DNA from: Macropodus opercularis
Taxonomy: Eukaryota > Chordata > Actinopteri > Anabantiformes > Osphronemidae
Direction: 5' to 3'
DNA: 64,000 nucleotides
Assembly (NCBI GenBank): GCA_030770545.1
Contig: CM061109.1
Location: forward strand, 744,001 to 808,000
In this document: positions 60,397 to 64,000 of the stretch, piece by piece
Position numbering within the stretch: position 1 is the first letter of the stretch
How the letters are laid out: the number at the start of each line of letters is the position of its first letter
Position numbers and translations under genes: made by a program
Notes under the pieces: generated by a model
Database searches by the model: none
The model's input: only the letters and a program-made list of their open reading frames with translations
Told to the model about the DNA's origin: nothing

Positions 60397-62731
60397 TGAG
60401 AGGAGACTTACACTTTTTCTAATTTAGCTGTGTCTATTTCAGGCTGCCACTTAGCCTGAGCTAAACACTTTATGGCCCGTGATAGAAAGGAAGCCAAGTC
60501 ACCTCTGACCTTTGACTGTCTGGGACAGAAATAAAAACACAGGGGCAATGAAAGACCTAAAATACAGGAAGCTTTCCTCATCAGAAAGGTTTGTACATAG
60601 TGTTGTTAATGTTCCTCTAGTTCTATGTCTAGAACACACGATGTTCACTGAGGATTTCTGACTCGATTAGGAAAATCCTGGGCTAACAGCTCACATTACA
60701 AACACTCATGAGTACGAGTCACTGCAAATACAATGTTCACAAAACAATAATGTACAGAAATTATTGTGTACAATTGCAGTGCACAGCCTCGGTTGTTATA
60801 CTTTCTAACTGTCGAGCACCGCTGGCATAAGTATGACCTCAGACATTTATACTTTTTCTTTGTATTCTGTGATCAGTCCAGCGTGTGCAGTGCAGGTTAT
60901 CACTGGTGGATCCATGCATGTCGCCAAAGCAATCGCTAAACAAGCCGATCGTCCGAACGTTGAAACCCAAACAACGGGCCGCTGCTCTCAGGGCGTTAGC
61001 ATCGCTTCCTTTTTAGTCGGAGTCCTCTGGCCGCAGAATGACCACCGCTCCCTCAGCGGACGGCTCTGTCCATGCCTGTGGCTGAACCCAGGAATGGCTC
61101 TCACTGAAAAGCAATAGTGTCTAGTCCCACAAGGCCTTTGGTTTCCCTGTGGTCGCAGTTTGACCACAAATGAATTCAGTGGTAGCACCAGCTCTGCTCT
61201 CTTTCAAAACACGATTCACCATTGACATCTACGACTTTTTCATGCTGTGATTTTAGACACTTCACAACACACTGTGCTCCAGAGCATCAGAATGTACCTG
61301 CACACGCCACCGTCTCCTGGAACATCCCAGTGCGGGGCTGAACGCATGTGTGACGTCTGTTTAACCCTGTCATGTGGGAGTTTAAAGAGATGAGGCTTTT
61401 GTCCTGACAGAAGCTCCGTGGTTACACACTGCGTGACGTGCGCTTATGGGATGTTTTACGCGTAGAATCGAGACCCAGCATCCTCTCAGTCCAACGCGTT
61501 TCCACACTCACATGTTTACATCATGCTCGTAGAAAACGACCTTTTACCCAGAAGTTCACAGAAGCTCTTCGTCCCTGAAAACACGGATTGTGCTGCTGTA
61601 GGGATGGAGGAGACACCTCAGCACAAATGATCAGCTAGAAATGCTGCTTGTGGGAAATGACTGCATATTAGCCAAAGTGGCCATAAGGTAAAATAAACCC
61701 TGTAATTAACACCCTGTTAACTTTACTGCAAGCGGGGGCTCTGCCTCTGTGTGTGTTTGTACCGCCTGCATTTCATTTCATTTCTCGTGTGTTTATTTTT
61801 AACTGTGCTGCGCTTCACACCCAGTAAAAGCTGAAAACAGCTGCGCCGTGTGCTGTCCATCTTGGACTCATGGTCACAGGACTCACCGTCTGTGGTGTCC
61901 TCACAGTTTTGATTGAAGTTTTCGTAGGAGTCCCAGCGGATCAGGGGATCCTGTGTGTTGTAGTCAACCGAGACGCTCGGCCCGTTCTCCAGGTGATCCA
62001 TACCTTGACCAGGTGTTCCAAGAGGAACAGCAGAACATGTGAATGGCTTTACATCACGCAAATGTTAATCACATCCACTCTGAGCTAATTCACCTTAAAC
62101 TTCTATCGTCAGGTTTCCTTTCACTGCTGTGACAAACAGAGAGAACTACCTAAGGCTACTGTAAGTGGACAATCCAGGGCCACTGCTGGTTTTCAGACTC
62201 TCCCTTCGCTAGTTACCACTGATCACCTCCGATGTCTCCAGTCAATCAGTAGCTGGAGAAGCCAAATGACACCTGATCAAGGTGATCAGGGAGAGTTCAT
62301 GAAACCAGCAGGACAGTGGGGACCAGGAATTACCCAGTACTGCTCTAACATACAGCGGAGGCTCCATTATACTCGTCAAATCCGACTCTTTGATTCTTAC
62401 CATGTATTTTCTCTGGTCCAAAGGAGAAAATAAACTCCACTTTGCCGTATTCTGGAAATCTGTCGTCTACACAAAGGGAATAAGCAAAGACTGGATCATT
62501 ACAGCAGTAAACAGGGAAACACATGTCTCTAATATAGTATTTACAGCTTCCCCAGATTAATAATACAGATTTAATGGAAGCAGCTTCATCCACAATCCTA
62601 CCCTTAAATGTCTCGTCGAGCTCCTCTTTCCCAAAGACGATGCCCAGGTCGTGAACAGCACACGTGTGAAACTGCACACGGAAGATCATGTCTCGAGACG
62701 GACTACGGTAGCGCTTGTGGTAGCACTTCAG
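39134..62731 (-). CDS. tns1: tensin 1, 3' part (20 exons; 5' exons outside the window)
   Basis: Tensin 1 is a cytoplasmic scaffold that links integrins and actin at focal and fibrillar adhesions. Twenty GT-AG exons can be chained on the minus strand with matching phases at every junction; they sum to 4368 nt, or 1455 residues plus TGA. In order they encode the second half of the PTEN-like C2 domain, a large exon with the tensin talin-binding-type helix, a Ser/Pro-rich linker, an SH2 domain with FVIRDS, and a C-terminal PTB domain. Stretches such as HTQGPLDGSLYAKV, NPGGRPKE, RSYVESVAR and GVKLKGCPNEP match what I know of vertebrate TNS1 rather than TNS2, TNS3 or TNS4. Human TNS1 is about 1735 residues, so roughly the first 200-250 residues (phosphatase-like domain, start of C2) should lie right of the window. 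Teleosts may carry two copies; I cannot say which this is. Each exon is listed separately. Confidence 0.95.
39757..39786 (-). CDS. tns1: tns1 30-nt exon: PTB domain loop
   Basis: A 30-nt exon between tttgcag and GTAAGT encodes WNKPEGGTAK, equivalent to human WMKTEGGAPAK in the PTB domain. The phase matches both sides exactly. It is short enough to be missed by automatic annotation. Confidence 0.93.
39877..39945 (-). CDS. tns1: tns1 exon: PTB domain
   Basis: This 69-nt exon encodes LFFRRHYPGNTVTFCDIDPQ and DRK, the central PTB strands. Acceptor gttctag, donor GTGAGT, entering and leaving after two codon bases. Confidence 0.96.
40063..40230. repeat. possible diverged interspersed repeat in tns1 intron
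   Basis: The sequence has a pyrimidine-rich body and a terminal AATAAAGTGTCTGCATTCG, resembling the AATAAAnTGnCTGCATTTGGGTCC end of a common fish repeat. Divergence is high; this is a pattern-memory call. Confidence 0.25.
40472..40637 (-). CDS. tns1: tns1 exon: PTB domain, first half
   Basis: This 166-nt exon encodes ACNVLYINSVEMESLTGPQA, an alanine-rich helix, then VVHFKVSAQGITLTDNQRK. These are the N-terminal strands of the tensin PTB domain, which binds integrin beta tails in the family. Acceptor ttcccag, donor GTAAGT; it leaves two bases (AA) for the next exon. Confidence 0.96.
41130..41198 (-). CDS. tns1: tns1 exon: SH2-PTB linker
   Basis: This 69-nt exon encodes DLTEEVPEVATTNPLADRLK and QGA, the short linker ahead of the PTB domain (human equivalent ends DLLKQGA). 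Acceptor tctcgcag, donor GTAAAA, phases 1 and 1. Confidence 0.93.
41572..41649 (-). CDS. tns1: tns1 exon: end of SH2 domain
   Basis: This 78-nt exon encodes GCLSALVYQHAITPLALPCK and then LLIPAT, matching the SALVYQHSIxPLALPCKLxIP block closing the tensin SH2 domain. Acceptor ttcacag, donor GTCTGT, phases 1 and 1. Confidence 0.96.
41790..41882 (-). CDS. tns1: tns1 exon: SH2 domain
   Basis: This 93-nt exon (acceptor gctacag, donor GTGAGT) encodes GDISSELVRHFLIESSPKGV and then KLKGCPNEPYF. The HFLIE and GVKLKGCPNEP strings are the SH2 beta-D to beta-F part of tensins. Confidence 0.96.
41997..42125 (-). CDS. tns1: tns1 exon: SH2 domain core
   Basis: This 129-nt exon encodes AISLLREKEPGAFVIRDSHS, then FRGAYGLAMKV and a proline-rich segment. 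The FVIRDS motif is the SH2 phosphotyrosine-binding strand; its arginine codon is CGG at 42079-42081, so the binding residue is intact. Acceptor tgttacag, donor GTATTT, phases 1 and 1. Confidence 0.96.
42730..42816 (-). CDS. tns1: tns1 exon: start of SH2 domain
   Basis: This 87-nt exon (acceptor attgcag, donor GTAAGT) encodes DGSPDSKLNVKFVQDTTKFW and then YKPEISREQ. The KFWYKPEISREQ stretch is the beginning of the tensin SH2 domain (conserved Trp and alpha-A entry). Confidence 0.95.
42908..43947 (-). CDS. tns1: tns1 long linker exon with SP-x-L repeats
   Basis: The 1040-nt exon (acceptor cgtccag, donor GTAAGG) encodes about 346 residues, mostly Ser, Pro, Gln and Gly. It contains a run of degenerate repeats around SPVLSRQPS (SPGFSRQAS, SPVLSRQPS, SPVLSCQPS, SPVLVHRPT, SPSLDRHPM), spaced roughly 13-16 residues. 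The TNS1-like blocks LSRQSSSSGYQ, TPSFPISPAGY, LPEKRRMSSGDR and HTLSDFSKFSMP follow. The frame enters by completing a glycine codon and leaves in phase 1. Confidence 0.95.
44028..44208 (-). CDS. tns1: tns1 exon: RSYVESVAR block
   Basis: This 181-nt exon follows ctttgcag and ends before GTGAGT. It encodes APRSYVESVARSAVAG, then a proline/serine-rich segment (SISPPEEA, RSPSPPSH, SSSPIQSSQG). The RSYVESVAR motif is diagnostic for TNS1. It leaves two bases (GG) that the next exon completes as glycine. Confidence 0.95.
44691..44714 (-). CDS. tns1: tns1 24-nt microexon
   Basis: Acceptor ctccacag and donor GTAAGA bound 24 nt encoding DESSAGEE (first base supplied by the previous exon), phase 1 in and out. 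The acidic peptide sits where human TNS1 has an acidic PEEDEG stretch between LHPTG and EPRSYVESVA. It is too short for ordinary gene finders and is the smallest coding unit in the window. Confidence 0.8.
45056..45151 (-). CDS. tns1: tns1 exon: [18 protein letters not shown] block
   Basis: This 96-nt exon lies between a tctccag acceptor and a GTTGGT donor. It encodes [20 protein letters not shown] and then PAEIVLHQTGS, nearly identical to vertebrate TNS1. Phase 1 in and out. The donor is weak but keeps the frame. Confidence 0.93.
45152..47492 (-). other. tns1: tns1 intronic sequence
   Basis: A 2.3-kb intron with no supported exon or repeat. It joins the exons ending at 47493 and beginning at 45151 in matching phase. 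Confidence 0.6.
47493..47631 (-). CDS. tns1: tns1 exon: HSYREAFEEMEG block
   Basis: The acceptor is ttcaccag and the exon begins RNMHSYREAFEEMEG, matching TNS1 HSYKEAFEEMEG. The 3' part, FPISPQTPYFNL, is not in the human sequence I remember at this point. I chose the donor GTAAGT (exon end 47493, phase 1), which gives an in-frame join to RSPPGLAK; a GTGTAA donor 2 nt earlier would break the frame. Confidence 0.88.
47706..47899 (-). CDS. tns1: tns1 exon: linker, SPVRCVSPE block
   Basis: This 194-nt exon (acceptor tcccag, donor GTACAA) encodes GVQARALSVDEP, then TSEGQYQNSPDDG and RSPVRCVSPEF, ending in MNPGGRPKE in phase 0. The blocks RSPVxCVSPE and NPGGRPKE are characteristic of vertebrate TNS1. 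Confidence 0.95.
47900..50408 (-). other. tns1: tns1 intronic sequence
   Basis: Apart from the neighbouring exons I see no coding signal or recognisable repeat here. Open frames near 49163-49538 on both strands show no family motif. Confidence 0.6.
50409..50489 (-). CDS. tns1: tns1 candidate in-frame cassette exon (27 codons)
   Basis: An 81-nt open segment follows a strong pyrimidine tract and cccag acceptor and ends before a weaker donor (GTTGGT). It encodes EYSARAQSVIPS and then a basic, serine-rich HRRSYSLS motif. Entry and exit are both phase 1, so it can be included or skipped without changing frame between VAQRVA and GVQAR. The composition fits a phosphorylatable insert (RRSYS). I recognise it from splice logic and composition, not from a remembered homologue, so it is less certain than the other exons. 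Confidence 0.65.
51189..52628 (-). CDS. tns1: tns1 large central exon (480 codons)
   Basis: The 1440-nt exon starts after tttcag at 52629 and ends before GTAAGA. It opens with EVIHTQGPLDGSLYAKV and carries the TNS1 blocks QSDSVPSPGSY, NGSLYRSQSFG and TSSRDAVQRGLNVWQRFGVP. An amphipathic segment SIETLNLLMMDLEP, near 51580-51640, corresponds to the talin-binding-type helix described for tensins. The rest is Ser/Pro/Gln-rich and probably disordered. It is symmetric (phase 1 in, phase 1 out) and ends in VEGLVAQRVA. Confidence 0.95.
52790..53596 (-). mobile_element. putative solo-LTR-like element, CpG-rich with CRE
   Basis: Read on the minus strand the segment starts TGTGACGAAGCG at 53596, has a CpG-rich core with a perfect CRE (TGACGTCA, 53327-53334) and a GCGCCGGCGC palindrome, and reaches an AATAAA (plus-strand 52825-52830) near its other end beside a quasi-palindrome at 52801-52816. 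This U3-R-U5-like order suggests a solo LTR, but I could not define a target-site duplication, so the boundaries are approximate. It could alternatively be a cellular CpG-rich promoter. Confidence 0.35.
55054..55073 (+). repeat. G-rich run in tns1 intron
   Basis: GGGG, GGGGGG and GGGGGG separated by single T bases. On the tns1 sense strand this is C-rich, so any quadruplex would form in DNA or an antisense RNA, not in the tns1 transcript. Confidence 0.55.
60361..60393. repeat. (CA)n microsatellite
   Basis: An uninterrupted GC/AC dinucleotide run within the large tns1 intron. Confidence 0.98.
61887..62003 (-). CDS. tns1: tns1 exon: end of C2 domain
   Basis: This 117-nt exon runs from acceptor gtcaag to donor GTGAGT. 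It encodes MDHLENGPSVSVDYNTQDP followed by LIRWDSYENFN and an acidic tail, the conserved C-terminal edge of the tensin PTP-C2 unit. It splices in phase 1 directly to the large exon at 52628 across a 9.26 kb intron. Confidence 0.95.
62401..62466 (-). CDS. tns1: tns1 exon: C2 domain
   Basis: This 66-nt exon lies between a tgtgtag acceptor and a GTAAGA donor. It encodes DDRFPEYGKVEFIFSFGPEK and a short continuation, the C2 strand preceding the MDHLENG segment. It is phase 1 in and phase 1 out, so it joins cleanly with both neighbours. Confidence 0.95.
62602..62731 (-). CDS. tns1: tns1 exon: C2 domain, first exon in window
   Basis: The acceptor is at 62732-62733 (ctag before CTGAAG) and the donor GTAGGA follows 62602. 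It encodes LKCYHKRYRSPSRD and then MIFRVQFHTCAVHDLG, the middle of the tensin C2 beta-sandwich, ending in phase 1 (AAG G). The previous exon is outside the window because the 1.27 kb to its right holds only intron and a LINE remnant. Confidence 0.95.
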
Positions 62732-64000
62732 CTAGAGGATAAAAACCATCACTTAAAAGCTGTTTGAGCGCCACAACACAGTAAAACCAAATATTCTACA
62801 TGACATGAAATCAGTCCTATAGCTGAGTCTGGGCTGATGATCTGTCATCTTGGTATAATGTGATCTTTGTGAAAAACAAGCCAGAGACATGTCAACTTGA
62901 CTGGACAACCACAGCTCACGTGATCAGGGAGACGGGTAGGAGGTATTGACAGGTGCCAGGAGTGTGATGGAGAGGTGGCTGTAGAGTTTCTGACTAGTCT
63001 GTTCAACAAGATCATGGAGAGTGAAAGGACGCCTGAGCAACGGATAAGGAGAAGTGGACTGATGCCTGTTGTCAGGAAAAAGGGAGACGTGCAGAACCGA
63101 GGCAGCTACAGAGGAACTAAGCTGATGGACACAATGAAGACGTGGGACAGAGAAAGCGTGTGACAGGCTGCAGAGAGAGGAGCTGTGGTGCAGTATGAGG
63201 ACATATGGAGCAGCAGAGAAGTACGTTGGAGTAGAGCAGGACATGGCTGACAGCTGTTAGACAGAGGTGAGGTGAGCTGCAGGTGACAGAGGAGGTCAAG
63301 CTGGAGCTGGGTCTGCATCAGGGGTCGTTTGCTGATGATGGTGATGGACAAGAAGCTCCACGGATGACTGTGATCTGTGGCGAGAGCAGAGAGCAGGTGG
63401 AGGAACATCTAGAGAGGTGGAGGTGCTCTGGAAGCAGAGGAATGAAGGTCAGCCACAGCAAGACTGGAAACCTGGAAACAGGTGTGTTGTGTAATGAAAG
63501 AGAATCAAAGAGAATCAGAGAGAAGGTTTGACTGGTGAGACCAGTGATGCTGAACAGCTGAGAGAAGCAGCGCTGAAGAATAACAGGAGGCAGAGCTGGA
63601 GGCGGCAGAGCTCCAGATGTGGAGGACGGACAGGATCAGGAAGGAGGACGTCAGAGGCTCAGCTCAGGCTGGATGTGATAGAGAGAAAGTCAGAGGCCAG
63701 AGGGTTTGGACATGTTCAGAGGAGAGACTGGGAATATATCTGATGCTGAGGTTGGAGCTGCCAGACAGGAGGTCTAGAGGAAGACCACAGAGGAGAAATA
63801 CGGAAGTAGTGGAAGAGGACATGAAGCTAGTAGGTGTGAGAGAAGAGGAGGCAGAGGACAGGGTTAAATGGAGGAAGATGACTCGCTGTGGCCCAAAAGG
63901 GAAAAGCCCGAAGGAAAAGAAGACGTTTGTGCCAACACAACAGCCCTAAAAGCAGCATTGAAACCACACACAGGAACGTCTCCTGCCTCCCACCCGCTGC
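62732..64000 (-). other. tns1: tns1 intron running off the window
   Basis: This is the intron upstream of the first visible C2 exon. About 1 kb of it is the plus-strand LINE remnant at 62937-63925; the remainder has no recognisable feature. Confidence 0.75.
62937..63925 (+). mobile_element. degenerate non-LTR retrotransposon 3' fragment (RTE-like RT)
   Basis: Shifting frames on the plus strand preserve blocks of a common fish LINE reverse transcriptase: VEFLTSLFNKIMESERTPEQ, KKGDVQNRGSYRG, TEEVKLELGLHQGS, VICGESREQVEEHLERWRC, FGHVQRRDWEYI, then LPDRRSRGRPQRR and EEDMKLVGVREEEAEDRVKW. It ends in a GA/AAG-rich tail typical of such elements. Several frameshifts and internal deletions are visible. 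The segment that should contain the catalytic FADD box is collapsed between LHQGS and VICGES; the FADDG seen there appears to be a chance product of the deletion. It lies antisense to tns1 in an intron and cannot encode an active enzyme. The family name is from memory. Confidence 0.8.

Larger units (their letters stand above)
52629..61886 (-). other. tns1: tns1 9.26-kb intron
   Basis: The flanking exons join in frame (phase 1) without needing any exon in this interval. It contains an LTR-like sequence at 52790-53596, a G-rich run near 55054-55073, a CpG-rich patch at 59937-60000, a (TATG)-type stretch near 59747-59770 and a (CA)n microsatellite at 60361-60393. Otherwise I see no supported feature. 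Confidence 0.8.

Noticed and set aside
63290..63350. Intact FADD catalytic box in the LINE fragment
   Set aside because: The flanking residues show it arises from a deletion that fused sequence upstream of the true box; the box itself is missing before VICGES.

Overview
The window is vertebrate genomic DNA, most probably from a teleost fish. Coding sequence is split into short GT-AG exons. The gene present has vertebrate tensin-1 architecture. Interspersed debris resembles retroelement families common in fish: an RTE-like RT/endonuclease-type LINE 3' end, an L2/Maui-like piece, a Rex1-like piece and a tRNA-derived SINE-like piece. No bacterial, phage or CRISPR-type content was seen, and no tRNA or rRNA gene was recognised.

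Layout. (1) 1-39,133 is almost entirely non-coding: I found no exon I could tie to a known protein. It holds two large minisatellites. One is a 45-bp unit at 2223-3544 with no CpG at all; the other is a 50-bp unit at 8551-10450 with exactly 38 copies and about five CpGs per unit. It also holds a short tandem array of CRE (TGACGTCA) sites at 20853-20984 spaced 20-21 bp apart, a perfect 14-bp hairpin at 7810-7844, and transposon remnants. In mammals the 3' side of TNS1 faces the DIRC3/TNP1/IGFBP5 gene-poor interval, so this stretch is plausibly the fish counterpart, but that is inference. (2) 39,134-62,731 on the minus strand carries the 3' part of tensin 1. I placed 20 exons, all with GT-AG junctions and matching phases. 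They sum to 4368 nt (1455 residues plus stop, including one in-frame cassette). The order from N to C terminus is the rest of the PTEN-type C2 domain, a 480-codon exon with the talin-binding-type helix, a long Ser/Pro-rich linker with degenerate repeats, the SH2 domain, and the C-terminal PTB domain. The phosphatase-like domain and start codon lie beyond the right edge. (3) 62,732-64,000 is intron containing a broken plus-strand LINE 3' end.

The one clear gene product is a focal-adhesion scaffold. In the family, C2 binds membrane, the central region binds actin, talin and other partners, SH2 binds phosphotyrosine and PTB binds integrin tails. The points most worth checking are the symmetric 81-nt cassette exon, the 24-nt and 30-nt exons, the CRE array, the contrasting CpG content of the two minisatellites, and an LTR-like CpG-rich sequence 0.7 kb upstream of the big exon that could act as an internal promoter. 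I found no evidence of a wholly new system.
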